A stretch of 64,000 nt of DNA from Oxyruncus cristatus (GCA_013399855.1 VXAY01001311.1:1365944-1429943), one strand, 5' to 3'. Positions 1-12,234 are shown, numbered from the stretch's first letter. The notes: generated by a model not told the origin, from the letters alone. Numbers and translations are program-made.

Positions 1-839
1 TATAAACTAAGAGGAATAAGGAATTGGATGTTCTGCTCCACTTCCCTCAGGCAGTGAATGGAGGGCTCTGAAGTACTCAGTGGCACACATTGCCTTTCAA
101 TGGTATTACCACATTCTGGCAAATAGCATTTATTTCCTGATACATTAAGGAAAAAAAAAAAAAAGGTCGTTTTTTACTTCTTTTACACTTTCTCTCCTTT
201 CAGTGAAGTTAACGAGAGGGAAAAAGGTGAAGGAACTCTAGCACTTTCACAGATACCAGTGTAGTTGAAATGATTAGAAAAAAACTTCAATTTGATTTTA
301 ATTTTTTGGTCAAGAGTGTTCTAGCTATAGCAATTTAAATTGAGTACAGGCTTTACTAACAGCTGAGGAGAAACCTGGGCAGTTTAATCATGTTGAAAAG
401 AAGTTTAAGTGGCATTCTCAGCATAAAACATCTTGGAATATACATCTGGATGATCTACTCAAAATAGTGGTCTGTTCTAAAGGTGTCATACTGGGACACA
501 CAGTTCTGGGACCATCTATCAAGATGTAAGAGAAGGTAACAGGAAGTTGAGATCACTAAAGGGCGAAGAAAAGGGAGATTAATGGAAACACAGAAACATC
601 CTACCAAAAGCTGGAGTTGTTTCCAAATGAAATTGAATCTGTTATAATCTCTGGCTGATTAAATATCAGGTAGGAAAAGTTGCCAAGAATAACTAACTAG
701 AGGAGTGAAAACTTAGTGCTGCTAAGTGCTACTTAGTGGTACTATCCTTTTTCCAGCAACAGCATAAGCCAAAAAAGAGCAGAAAACACCCACCACACAT
801 CTGCTGTGTGTGTATGGTCAGTGTGTGACCAGGTATAAA

Positions 840-1480
840 AGAAGGGCTCAGGGAAGACACAGGGAGGCTGTATGAATTATTTGCATCTTTGTTCACTGTG
901 GAAGACACTGAGAACATTCCCTGTGCCCATGGGGAGACTCAGCAGGCTGCAACTGAGGTGATTATTAGAGAATTTATGTTACAGATACAGAATGGATGTG
1001 AAATCATAGGCAGAACTGGACTTGCCCATGAGAGAACAGTAGTGTGTTTACTTCCTCGCTGAAAACTGCCCTGGTACTTGAACACTGCAGGGTGTTTGAA
1101 ATCAGTGTTTAAATATAGTTCAAATTAAAAATAGTTCAAGTAGATCTGTAAGCCTGACATCTCTTCCAGCTGATTCGGTAGCGACTATGGTATAAGATAA
1201 CATTAGCAAACACATGGATAAATATATGTTCACTTGTGAAGAGGCAGCACTGTTAAGTTCAAGGGAAATTTTACCCTGTAAAACTTTTGGAGTTCTTTGA
1301 ATAGATCCATGTGGATATCCAGTAGATAAACTCTGTTTAATTTTTTTAAAGGCTTTTGACAAAAGGGATCAAGGCAATCGTGAAGTAAGAGGGGAAGTAT
1401 TGGTTAAATTGGTTAGAAGGATGTGGAAAATAAGAGATTAGGCAAATATTTGAAAGTAAGATTCACTAGGGTTACCAAAT
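840..1480 (+). mobile_element. Degraded CR1-like LINE, internal (coding) fragment
   Basis: Two blocks resemble the reverse-transcriptase part of avian CR1 retrotransposons on the + strand. Around 868-925 the text follows the CR1 phrase that reads 'gaatt-tttgcat-t-tgttcactgtggaagac' and continues into 'gaacattcc-tgtgccc'. Around 1150-1165 and 1290-1370 come 'gtaagcctgacatc' and a stretch ending in 'aaggcttttgacaaa', the usual CR1 position for the Lys-Ala-Phe-Asp residues of the polymerase. The frame is broken throughout and the element has no intact ORF. The boundaries are rough. The family is assigned from memory of CR1 consensus sequence, not from a search. Confidence 0.55.
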
Positions 1481-4000
1481 TGACAAACTACACCAGTATC
1501 AGGAAGTCTTCTGAGATGAAAACACTTGGATGTCCAGTTTATAATTCACTGGTCTTGTTCTTACTGTTCCCTAGGTGTCTGTGTGAGTTGTTTGTGAGGG
1601 GGTGGTCTCTCTCAAAGATCTAGTGTGCAGCAAGTGAACTCACCTCAGACACTGTTGGAAGCCTTGAGAAGCATTTGTTGGTGCTCCTAGGCGTAACTGA
1701 ACAGCACCAGAATTGCTGAGAGACGTTGCTCTATACTGATGTTAGATGAAAGCAAAGTCTTTTCGTTCTGAAGGGTCATTTTGAAAGCTCGCTGAAGGTA
1801 GTAACTTCAAGGTGTGCAGCTGCAGTCCTTGGGCTGGCTTGAATTCTCTTGGCTCATTTCCTAGGATTTTACTAATGGCTTGAGCTCTTGTGCCAAGGAC
1901 TGGAAGGGACTTCCTTGCCTGTTGAACTGCTGTTTGTTTCTCTCTTTTTTCTGTCTCTTTAACCTAATGTTTGGCTTCTGCCAATCTAACTGCTCCAGAG
2001 CAATTTGTCACTTCCTCTGCTTATACTCAGCTGGCCACTAGTTCATTGCTCAGTTGCAATGCTCATCGCCCTGGGGGTGCAAAACAGGTGAGGTTACCCA
2101 GTGGGAGCAGCCTACAGAGAAAACAGAGATCTTCTTTTGTGTATTTTAGAGTTGTGTGAATTTATTTTATCCCATTTTAAATATTTTCGATTCACCACAT
2201 AATCCTATGGGTTTCTGAACTTCTGGTTTTATTACCAAGCGTGTAGTTAACAGGGTTGTTTAAGAGGGGTTTGTGCTGCAGCTGCAGGCCATGTGGTATG
2301 ATCTCAGAGACCACCAGTGATTCATGTACTATAGTTTTTAAAAGGTGCTCACATCCTTAAAAAAGAACCTGTCCTAGTTATTGTTGTTCCCATAATGCCT
2401 GTTAAAGTATTTACTGTTCTAAATAATTTCTCTTCATTCTACATTTTTTTTTTTTTTTGTAGCCCAGAGCATATTTTAAAGGAAAACACACTCATACATT
2501 GCTGTTTTCTCTATCCAGTTATCTTCGGAAAGAGCTCTAAGAGGTTGAAGAGGGGGTGTAGCTGAATGTCACCGACTTTTGCAAATTGTTAACGTGTGAA
2601 GGATGTCATGGCGTTAAAGGGAAAACTCAAAAGAAATCTCAACTAGGAAAAGGTCTTTCATGGCTGTAATCATTGGGTATGTTTGGGTTACAAAGCATAC
2701 AAGGCCAGCACCAACAGACAGAAAGGCGTAGCATTATAAGCTTTGTGTTTGCTGCAGTGGTACTGTGGGCAGTGATCCACAGGGACCTGTGTCTGGACTG
2801 TAGTCAAGGGGAAAGTCTAGGTGTGCAGGAGGTGCTGCACTGCTCTGTTCCTATTTTGTTGCTGTCCCAAAGACACAACAGACTGTCTTAGAGTGCCTGT
2901 GTTAATTTAAGGTAAATCTCCAGAAGCCTGTGTCTGGGCTTTGTTGCAGTTCTTTTCTTTCCCATTCAAACCTGAGAAAATGTGTGAGGATGGTATGTTT
3001 CTTCTCATCAGCTCACTCTGGTGTGCAGTCCAGTGAAATCAAGTGCCAAGGATATCAGACTTTTGTGTTGTTTGGGGGGCTTTTCTTAGCTGATTTCATT
3101 GGTTCTCTTGTTTTCCCATCCCCCCAACTTTCAGCATAAGAACGGTGAAGTATTCAGAAGACTTATAAATACTAGGTAGCAGTTTCATTTTGATAATACA
3201 AGCAGTTTACAGCCATGCTGTTCTGCCTGTCCTTTTATATTATTTTCACTCGGGGCTGACTTCAGCAGCCACAATTTTCAAAGAGTCAAACTAAGATGAG
3301 CAGCTCATCTTCTGAAAGCTAAGATTCAAGCTGTCAGATAACAGAAAGGATTGATGTTTAGCTCTGCTGGTTTTGGAAAGAGTAGCTATTAAAAGCACAT
3401 TCTAATTTGAGTTGGCAGAATAAGGAGCACACACAGTCCCAAAATACCAGTGAACACTGATTTTAATGTTTCATTGCTTTGGTGCATAGGATAGCTCTAT
3501 GTTCCATTGAAAAACAGAGAGTCAGCTTTCCCTTGGCACTATATATAGTATTCCCAGGGCCACAGTGTAAGAGCAGTAATGGGTGGAGGTTTAAAAAAAG
3601 CCCTAATTAATACTTAATTCAGTCAGAAGAGGAGCCTAACCTCTTCACGGGGATTGGAGCCTACCTCTGCCGTGTCTAACTGGACTTTCTGAGTGCATCA
3701 AATTATTCTGAAGGTCATCTGCTAAGGGCAGTGTGTCATTAAGAAACAGGAAAAGATGTAGTCTGCACTCACTGTGGAAAGAGTGTTTCCTTGCTTTTGG
3801 GTCTTTGGAGCTAATGGTGAGAGTAACCAGAATCCCTGAGCTGGACAATACCATTGAAAAAGTACATAAAAATGAGAATGAAGTGAATTTGTCTTTAATC
3901 TTTGGTACCAGAGAGGAGAGGAAAGTACAGGCTCTTTGAGGTTAGAAGCCCCCATCCATAAGAGGGAGATGGCAGTATGGGGGTCTCAGCAGGCTACTGG

Positions 4001-4042
4001 GGATGGGATGGGATGGGATGGGATGGGATGGGATGGGATGGG
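4001..4042 (+). repeat. (GGATG)8 pentanucleotide microsatellite
   Basis: Eight uninterrupted copies of GGATG lie in the ST8SIA1 intron, followed by a G-rich tail. Pure arrays of this length are often length-polymorphic. One strand is G-rich (a GGG every 5 bases), which could support unusual DNA structure. Confidence 0.97.
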
Positions 4043-7000
4043 TTTGGGAGTCACTCACTTCCTGAGAGGTGGGAGTGTCTTTGCTTCTGAGTGGAAGATT
4101 TGCTGTCTTTGGGTCCATAAAGGCCAGTCAGGTGGGAAGGGAGGAGGGCAAATGGGAAGGAATATATGGAATTAGCATCACCCCACCCATTCCACAAGCT
4201 CTCAGTGGGGTGACCATTTCGCGTGTGGAGGGACCCACGGGGAGATTGGGAGAATCCTTCCTGATGGAGCTGTTTGAAGTGAGATTAGACTGGGTTTAGA
4301 TTGGTTTTGCCGTTGTCTTTAATGGGATTAAAATTGAATGTTAAGTCAGGTAGCTGTCCTTAGGCTAAGCAAACAGTAGCTTGTGTAGTTGGGGAAGCTG
4401 GCATAAAACAAGGAAGGGGGTCCATTTATCGTGCTTTAAGTGCTCATTTCTGGCTCCCTGTGTGGACAAGTAGAACAGTTTGCCTTGCACCTAACACATG
4501 CTAAAAGTGCCTACGTGGAGAATGAGCACATGTGCTGTTGAGACACAGTCTGTGCTTCAGTAAGATTGGCTGCACAAGCCCCAGAGGGGCAGATAATCAA
4601 GAAGAGCATGATATGAATGAGAGCACAGGGCATTAAGGAGGGCATTGCTCTTTGAAAAGCACTCTGAGAAACGAATGCAGTAAACCCGTCTGTCGCAGCG
4701 TTGGAGGCTCAGAGGTGTGGTTGCAGGCTGACTTCTTGTGACCCCAGCTGTGTAAGCATATTCCAACAACTGCAGCAAATTGCTAAATCATTCTTAGCTA
4801 ATGCTGACATCAAATTATCTGAATAATTTTTGTGAGGTTATTATTTGTCCTAGGGACAAATGCACGTCTTTATGCTTTCTGCTCTATTCCCTTGAGCTTT
4901 ATTTGTCTTAATTTTAAAATAATACACGTTTTCTTTGGCATCGGAGCTGTTCCCCTCATTACTTAATTTTATTCTTTCCCTCTGATAAGTCAACTCGCAA
5001 TTAATCCAGAATGCTGAATTTGTGACTTTGCAGATGCCAGCACAGTAAGTGCCTGGGATATCGTCACAGGCATGAGATAGTGACTCTCTGGGGAGATCAA
5101 AAAGAAACCAAGATGCAAGAAAATGCTGCCATAATTATCTGCAAGTGGGTGAGCTCAATGTCACTGCAGCAAATTCTTTGTGGTTACTGGAAGTGGTCTC
5201 TCAGTACCAAAGAGCAGTCCTGTCCCTGAATATCTGGTAAAGAACATCAATAAGGACATTAAAAACAGATTAAAAAAAACACCCAAAACACTTAATACTC
5301 TTAATCTTTGACTGTACTGTCACGACAATATACTGTGGCAGTTTCCTCTTGGATGAATTTTTCTCCCTGGAAAAGTAGAGCAGAGTATTTGAGAGAACTG
5401 TACAAGCTGGTAGCAGGGAAATTATTTCTGATATCTTCACGGCTGCGCCTACACATGCTGTTGAAAGTTGTGGTTTTTAAGTTGATCTTTCATATGGACC
5501 TGACAGCAAAAATGTGTTGCTGATGATTTTAGTTGTTCACTGTCCACTAATGAGTGCAGTGTGAAGAAAGTGACTGGGCTGAAACTGTCGTGATTCCCCA
5601 GCGTTCACAGTTGTCGGTGCCTCTCTGGGCTGCCGTCAAGCTGCCGGGACGCATTACTGCAAATCACTGAGCAATTCGTGCGGTCCTTGGAGTCTTCAGG
5701 TGCTGCTCAGGGCTTGGGAGATTCCAGCCTCAGTTTTATCAAAATGCTGGCAACCCGCCATGTGTTTGTGCGAGCTTGACTGCGGAAGGTCAGAGGAGGA
5801 CCCTGAAAGCCATTCAGCTGTTTCTTGCTCAGAGCTGTGCTGGGTAGACAGCATCGCCCGAGATGCACTCTAGTATTCGATGCATTTCTTTTGAGCTGTG
5901 TGTGCGTGTGTGTGTGGGAGCTGCACAGCTTCTGGGCTGTGCCCTGAGAGTACTGAATGTTCACAGCTTGTCGGGCAGAGACACGCACGAACTAGGAACC
6001 AGCAGCTCCTCGTTCTGGGTGAGGATCGACACAAGGGAGGGCATTTGTGCATCCATATGGATGCAAGGACTGCATCAGGCTGGTGGGTTCGTTGCTTGTT
6101 CTGGTTCGTGCCAGGAAAAACAGGAGGAAAAGAGACCGTCCTGCTCAGGATTGCACTACAGAGCTGGTCAACTGCAGGGGAAGAGCTCTCCCGGTCTCTG
6201 TCAGACATGGAGTAGCCTGCTCACTGTCTGCTGGCACAGATGTGGTATGGTACCCTCAAAGCCACTGCTGGATGGAGTTGCCTGCAGGACTCCCTGTCTG
6301 GATTGGGAGTTAAAGGAAAATACACTTGAGCTTCCAGCACCATCTCTAGCAACTTGCTTACGCACAGCGTGTGTTCCCAGGTTTCTCAGCCTCTAACCAG
6401 CCTGTGAGGTGTCAGAAAGCCGGAGAGCACTCCTGTTTTTACAAATGGGGAACAGAAATTTTCATTTGCTTCTAATATCTCCCCTCACGAGGAGTGCAAG
6501 ATGGGCAGCAGGTTTTTGGCTGTTAGACCATCAGAGCAGCCGTAATGATCCTGTTTTCTGTTTCTGCACGGGCTTCTGGCCACCTGTATAATGTCCATCT
6601 GTTGAACTGGGCGGGATGCCTACCAACACTGCGATCCAGATCGTTTGAATGAGGCATGGCTTTCCAGGAGGTGATGATGTTCCTGAAGGACAGTTTGCAA
6701 GGGCGTGACAAATGCTGCCCCTTCTGCGTGGAGTCCCTCCCATGCACTGCTCTCATGGCAGTGCTGTTCACCTCTCGTTACTTTGAGGCATTTGGGGAGA
6801 TTCATCTAGAAGAATTGTAGACATGTTGTGGCAATGATAGCAAATGAATATTCAGAGAGAGTCTCTGGCCCTCTGAGACTGAGCAATTTTAATGTGTTCA
6901 ACTCAGAGCTGTGCACTGCTTTTCTATGAATGGTAAATTTGCTGGAAAATGCAGTTGTAGAATAACCACAACTGTTTGCCCTCTGAAGTGAAATATGTGG

Positions 7001-7284
7001 ACTAGCTCTAAGTGGGAAAGGATGTCGTGCAACTGACTTCAGGAGTGACAGTGAACCTGTCTCTGCCTTCTCCTTAGCCAACGTGCAACAGCCCCATTGC
7101 ATCAAGCTGTGAGCTCAAGATCTCTTTACTGTGAAAGGAGTTTTGAGCCTGCAGTGCCCACCTCTCGCCAAATTCTGGCAAAGTCGATAGTCTGAAAGCC
7201 TGCTGCTGATCTTAGTACCTTTTACAAGTGATTAGGGTTATTAGAACAATATTTGGGTACTGGGGCTCTGAGCCCAAAGTGATC

Positions 7285-7408
7285 ATCAAGGTCAAGTTGG
7301 ATGGGGCATGGAGCAACCTTGTCTAATGGAAGGTGTCCCGTGGCAGGGAGGTTGGAACTGGATGATCTTTAATGTCCCTTTCAACCCAAACCATTCTGTG
7401 ATTTTATG
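7285..7408 (+). mobile_element. CR1 LINE, 3'-terminal fragment
   Basis: About 120 bp match the 3' end of avian CR1 in sense orientation. It starts with 'atcaaggtcaagttggatgg' and passes through the 'tggaaggtgtccc...ggcaggg' block. It ends with 'caacccaaaccattctgtga', the typical tail repeat. It is strongly 5'-truncated, as most CR1 copies are, and has no coding potential. It lies in the ST8SIA1 intron in the same orientation as the gene. Confidence 0.93.
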
Positions 7409-9623
7409 AATATTGAAAGTATTAAGCTTGGGTTTGTTTGTTTGTTGGGGTTTTTTTGTGCTCAGTGACTGTGTCCTGATGGATATGGAAGAAACTTGAT
7501 AGGATGGATCCAAGGCCTGTCCTGATAATCTGTCAGGTTGTCTTGCTGCTTGTTGGGAAGAGGATGGTAAAGCTTATTTTGGGGAACACTTAGTTACAGG
7601 TCTGATAGTAATGGAGTGAGAGAGCCCACGTGAGAAGGTACAGCCAGACAGTGAATTTCTGCCAGGGCACCTTGGTCTTGGCTGGCCTTCTACACTCAGC
7701 TGTGTCTTGGCTGTTTCTACAGAAAAGAATGCCAAGTGCAATAAGTTATGAAATTATTGTTTTGTTTTGTATGTTTGCATTGATTTGATTTCTCACTTGG
7801 AAGCCAGTGGCTTTGTCTACTTTATCAAGTAGCACCATGCAGTAGGAGCAGATCTGCAGAGCAAAAAGGCAATGAAGACCCAGGAAGATTTCAGGGGGCG
7901 TTCCTTCGGCACAGCTTCATCCTAATCCCGTGTGAAGGAAATTTTGCAAGAAACTTGTAACAAACCAGGAGACCAAATATTGTATGTTGAAAATGTTGAC
8001 TTTCTACTTACTAAGAATATTTCAAGGTTTTTTGCCAGACTTCAAAAAGCCTGGCATGTATTCATGAGTCACTTCAATGCTGTTGAAGCTGTTAGGTTTC
8101 TTGTTGGCAATTGTTTCAGATGAAATTTTGTTTGATGTTTCTTGAGGTCATCTGGCATTGTACTTATTAAACCTCTGTATGTTGCTGTGTGTGCAATTCT
8201 TGATTTTGTTTCAAAGACGTCTATACATAAAATTGATACCTTCATAACCATTTAAAAAGGTATTCTTATACCTATCTCTGCCTATACTAGAGAAGGGAAA
8301 AGAAATCCAGTGCTGCTGACTTAACTTTTTTGTTATGACTCCTGTGCTGTGAGAAATGAGTCATGACACATTTGCCTTAGCTGCAGGAAATGGAGAGAGG
8401 GGGCAGCAACAACAGGAAGATGGACATTTGGGAGCTGAGAAAAGAACTAGGAATCACATGCTGGGGAACAACCCAGCTGCAATGGAAGGAGTGTGTGTGA
8501 GGCTTGTGCAGAAGTGGCTTTCAGTGCAGTAAGTTTTGCCTGCACGCTGAAGGCTACAGACACTGTCAAGTGCTAAAGGTGGGGTACTGGTGCTCTTAAG
8601 ACCATGTGGACTCTGGAAAGCAAGTAGAGTATCCAGAGTGTAGCATAGTGACTTTCTCATGCAAAGGTACCCATCCCAGGGCAGCAAGTGTTCCTGTTAC
8701 TTAGAAATTTTGTGCTTGAAGTATTGCATTTTACCATGATTCTGACCTCCCTACCAGCTATATTCAGTGATACATATTTGGGATACTTTCAGTATTGTTC
8801 TGAAATGTGATTTTGTTGGTGTAAGACATCAGAACAGCTCAAACATTGGTGCAGGTTTTGGGGTGTGTGAATGGCCTAGGATTTCCTGCCATATTTCTCA
8901 TTCAGTCTTGGCCTATCCAGAAGAATATGGCAAGGAAAGGCTATAGTCTTGACAGGATACTGGTTGTGGAATAGTATGTAAGTCTAACATATCAGGGATA
9001 AAATAGACATCAGCAAATAGCTATTGACAGTTTACAACTTGTAACCTGCTGAAGATTTTATAACAAGATACGAGAGGATTATCATATCAGAGAAATAACC
9101 TGTACATGTTCATTGCCTTTCTCATGGTTGTAACTTGCATACTACAAATACCAGCTGCTTTTAAACCTACTCAGTGTGTAAATTGTGCCATCTTAAACAC
9201 CAGCTCTGAATATTATTTGGTGTCTTGTCCTAAATTTTCATGGTGCCACTTACCCTAATTCACTGATTTGTTTTATTGTTTGTAACTAAGTATGTTCTAT
9301 GAGATTTCTCTCAGTCCCAGAACAAGAATTTACTACTGTGGTAGCACAATCTAAGTGTCTATAGAGGCATAGCAAAAGCAATTCTGACAAGTCTTAAAAG
9401 GTTTGTAAGTCCAAAATTTCTATTTGAATATTGTTTGTCCAGCTTATAACTTGGGTCCTTTGTTAGTATGTCTTTCAGAAACAAGAACCACACAGACTTT
9501 GAAATTTCTTTTTAAAAGATTCCTGTGCCTGAAAATCTAGTTGGTTTTTGGACAAAGGAAAAATGTGACTAAAAAGGATTTACTGTTCTAGAATATTGCC
9601 AGTGTTCATTCAAGGTTTTTTGA

Positions 9624-9675
9624 AAGATGAAATCAGAAAGGCTTTTAAAAAGATGAAATCAGAAAGGTTTAGGAG
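9624..9675 (+). repeat. 26-bp tandem duplication in the intron
   Basis: The 18-mer 'aagatgaaatcagaaagg' occurs at 9624-9641 and again at 9650-9667, a period of 26 bp, with a few extra matching T bases after each copy. It lies about 230 bp upstream of the ST8SIA1 splice acceptor. No function is implied. Confidence 0.9.
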
Positions 9676-9868
9676 CCAGCAGGAGTTAGACAGATAGTTT
9701 TCAACTCTCTGTTCAGGTTTCTGTTCTCAGAAGTAGGGCAGCGTCAGACAGTCAGAAGTTTGCCTGGACTTCCTCTGGGCTCGGAAAAAGTGTGGAGTTA
9801 ATCGTAAATATGCATATGAAGAGCCATTCTTAGGTGGGTTATGAAAGGATTGGGGAAACCTACGTGTG

Positions 9869-9898
9869 ACCAACTCCTTTTTGTGTGTGGTTTTACAG
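9869..9898 (+). promoter_or_regulatory. ST8SIA1: Splice acceptor of the final ST8SIA1 exon
   Basis: A pyrimidine-leaning stretch ('ctcctttttgtgtgtggttttacag') ends in AG at 9897-9898. The exon begins at 9899 with G, then TTC, giving an intron phase that splits the arginine codon AG|G. The tract is interrupted by several G residues from the TG repeats, so it is moderate rather than strong. Homology to ST8SIA1 begins exactly at this point, which supports the site. Confidence 0.9.
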
Positions 9899-10385
9899 GT
9901 TCCAGAACCTGCTGTGGTCTCGGAAGGCGTTTGTGGACAGCGTGAAGGTGTATAACCACAGCTACATCTACATGCCAGCCTTCTCGATGAAGACGGGGAC
10001 GGGACCCTCCCTACGTGTCTATTACACCCTGGCGGACTTCGGTGCCAAGCAGACGGTTCTTTTTGCCAACCCCAATTTCCTGCGGGACATTGGCAAGTTC
10101 TGGAAGAGCAAAGGTATCCATGGCAAACGGCTTTCCACGGGACTCTTCCTAGTCAGTGCCGCCCTTGGTCTGTGTGAAGAAGTAACAATTTATGGCTTCT
10201 GGCCATTCTCGGTGGACCTGCACGGGAGGTTTATTAGCCATCATTACTATGACAATGTCTTGCCTGATTCTGGATTCCACGCCATGCCAGAGGAATTTCT
10301 ACAGCTTTGGTTTCTTCATAAAAGTGGTGTACTCAGAATGCAGCTAGAACCGTGTGAGGACCATTTAATTCAGCCTTCTGCCTGA
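9899..10385 (+). CDS. ST8SIA1: ST8SIA1 (GD3 synthase), final coding exon
   Basis: This is the C-terminal 161 residues, plus stop, of the Golgi type II membrane enzyme that transfers sialic acid in alpha-2,8 linkage from CMP-Neu5Ac to ganglioside GM3 to make GD3. The translation from 9900 tracks vertebrate ST8SIA1 closely and ends at the same place, near 'QPSA'. The small (S) sialylmotif spans 10134-10208 (STGLFLVSAALGLCEEV...YGFWPF) and includes the conserved disulfide Cys. Motif III (HYYD) is at 10242-10253. Motif VS (His-Ala-Met-Pro-Glu) is at 10278-10292 and includes the catalytic His. The second conserved Cys is in 'PCEDH' near the end. One N-glycosylation sequon (NHS) is at 9954-9962. 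The L motif, stem and membrane anchor lie in exons outside the window. ST8SIA5, the closest paralogue, has a different tail and 'YGFWAF', so it is excluded. An in-frame GTG at 9885 is intronic and is not a start. Compared with the human protein as I recall it, NQT reads KQT at 10047, and Pro before ISHHYYD reads Phe (10230). Confidence 0.97.
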
Positions 10386-10818
10386 GGATCGTAGGAGTCA
10401 TTTTGGAAGATCCAATAGTTTTTAATTTCCATGCTCTCCAACAGAGAGTTCTGTTTTATGTTGATTGTTTTTAAAGGGAAAGTATTCGTGGATCTGCATG
10501 GACCATAAAAATGCTACTTGAAGGCCAAATGGAATACGTCCTTAATGCTTAGTGCTTTATGGAACCGTGATGGGATGAAGTGTGTCTCTCCATCGAGTCC
10601 ATTCAGCAGCGGTGTGAAAACAATGTCAGAAGTAGCACAGCTGCACTTTGCGGGGACGTTTTTAAATGGCCGATGTAAAAAGGGCATTAAGGCTCGGGGA
10701 GACACAGGGCCACTCACAAGCTTTTGCTGACAGTGCCAAATATGACTGTCTGTTCAAAAATCCATTTCATTCCAGATCAGCACCCTGTTTAACTTCCCTT
10801 TTTCCTTTTCTTTCCTTC

Positions 10819-10844
10819 TGTGTGTGTGTGTGTGTGTGTGTGTG
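10819..10844 (+). repeat. (TG)13 dinucleotide microsatellite in the 3' UTR
   Basis: Thirteen perfect TG units are followed by 'caggagagcatgtgtgtg'. On the predicted ST8SIA1 transcript this is a UG repeat, the kind of tract bound by TDP-43 and CELF proteins. That role is inference from general knowledge. Confidence 0.95.
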
Positions 10845-11171
10845 CAGGAGAGCATGTGTGTGTTGTTGACTTTCTTTGTTTCTTTTCCCTTTTTTGTCCT
10901 TTTTTTTTGTTTGTTTGTTTTCCCAGTGGAAGGAAAAGGAAAGGCTTTTTTTAAAAGCCCCAAGAGCTGAGGACCATCAGCTCCTCTGAAGACTCTTGGG
11001 AGAGTGAAGGTGCTAAGAATGTAGTGGAAGAATGTCCTAGGAATGCCCTGCTACTGGGCGTGGATAGACCTACCTGTTGAAGGTTTTATCAGGATAGTTT
11101 AGGTCATTGCACTAACAGCTGTGCTAATGCTATGCTGTGGGCAAGAGCTGGATGAGGCAAATTGGTCTGAA

Positions 11172-11177
11172 AATAAA
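11172..11177 (+). terminator. ST8SIA1: Candidate polyadenylation signal AATAAA (proximal)
   Basis: A canonical AATAAA hexamer lies about 790 bases past the ST8SIA1 stop. The GU-rich sequence shortly after it is only moderate. It is a candidate only. Confidence 0.35.
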
Positions 11178-12234
11178 ATGTATTACAATACCAGTAGTGA
11201 AGAGCAGCCTGGTTTCAGATGACCTCCTGCAAGATTTCCACAGTGACTTTTGTTGTAGGGATGGTTCCTGACCTGTTTTACTGTCCAGCCTTAGGGATTA
11301 ATTCTGTATTCATTTGGACTCCAGATGTTTATTGACTGTCGAGGGGATTTGAGGGGTTCAGTGGAATGCAGAATGAGGCTCTTCATTTGCTTATAGCAGG
11401 AAAATTGCAGAAATGAATGTGTCATTTAAAATGAGTCGAAGCTTTGAAAATCGTTTCTCTTTGTGTGACTAGCTCTTCTGCTCGGATTGTTACGTTAGCC
11501 TTAAAGACTTGTACTTTCTTGCAAGATTGTCTCTGGTTAAAGAGAGTCTGAAAAGTAAAACAGCCTTTGGGAGCACTGAAAAGCTGCAGAGCCAGCAAGA
11601 AAAAGTTAAAAAGAGGATGGCCTGCCCTTACATAAGCCAGCCTCGCTCCTCGCAGCGGGTGAATTATGTCAGTGTGCGCACTGCACACACACTGCTCCAG
11701 CCTGCGCAGCGCCTGAAGGACTGTTTTATTTTGGGTTATTACTTGGGCAGCAGATGGTCCTATGATTGCCATGTAAATGAGAAATCTTTCTGTTTGTTTA
11801 CTTTTGTTCTGTAGGACAAGAAGAGAGTACCAGCTCAGTCCATGGTGCAATTTTTAGCTGCAAGGTGTTATCACCATTAACTTCAAAAATCCACATCAGT
11901 GTTCTCTTTCTTATCCTTCTGTCGTTAGTAGCTAAAAATCTAGTCAAGGTGTTGAAACAGCAAAACTCATCAGGTTTCCCCAACAACTTACTGTGCTGTT
12001 TTAGCTCCAAAGTGCTAGTATTTTGGGGCATGTGCCCTGTCATATGTTGATAATGTCTCTCCTTGTAGACTGCCAGCTGCAAGTTATATAGACATAATTA
12101 AAAAAAAAAAAAGGAAAAAAAAAAAAGAAAGCAAAATCCATGGCTCTTCTTTAAATATGAATAATTCGACGATCAGTGTAGAAGACTGGGGGGGGGAGGG
12201 GAATCATGTTTTACTTTTCAAACGTATGTTTCAT

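Larger units (their letters stand above)
1..9898 (+). other. ST8SIA1: Last intron of ST8SIA1 (3' part)
   Basis: This is intronic sequence upstream of the only recognisable coding exon. The exon opens with one base that completes a split arginine codon (phase 2 intron), so the intron runs off the left edge of the window. I see no other exon-like segment: the open frames here are short, overlap on both strands, and match no family I know. The intron contains a CR1 coding-region relic near 0.84-1.48 kb, a pentamer array near 4.0 kb, a CR1 3' tail near 7.3 kb and a 26-bp tandem duplication near 9.6 kb. The stretch 5.56-6.80 kb is richer in GC than its surroundings and so holds longer chance frames. 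The remainder is unique-looking AT-leaning DNA in which I see nothing specific. Confidence 0.85.

Noticed and set aside
5863..6396. 177-codon open frame on the + strand in the intron
   Set aside because: It lies in a GC-richer patch with long frames in several phases and on both strands. It has no known motif, no splice context, and the look of a composition effect.
9885..9898. An in-frame GTG that would extend the ST8SIA1 frame upstream of the exon
   Set aside because: It lies in the intron, before the AG acceptor; homology starts at 9899, and the protein start is in an exon outside the window.
12100..12130. A-rich tract that could mark the end of a processed pseudogene
   Set aside because: The sequence before it is the gene's own 3' flank, with no recognisable retrocopy and no target duplication.
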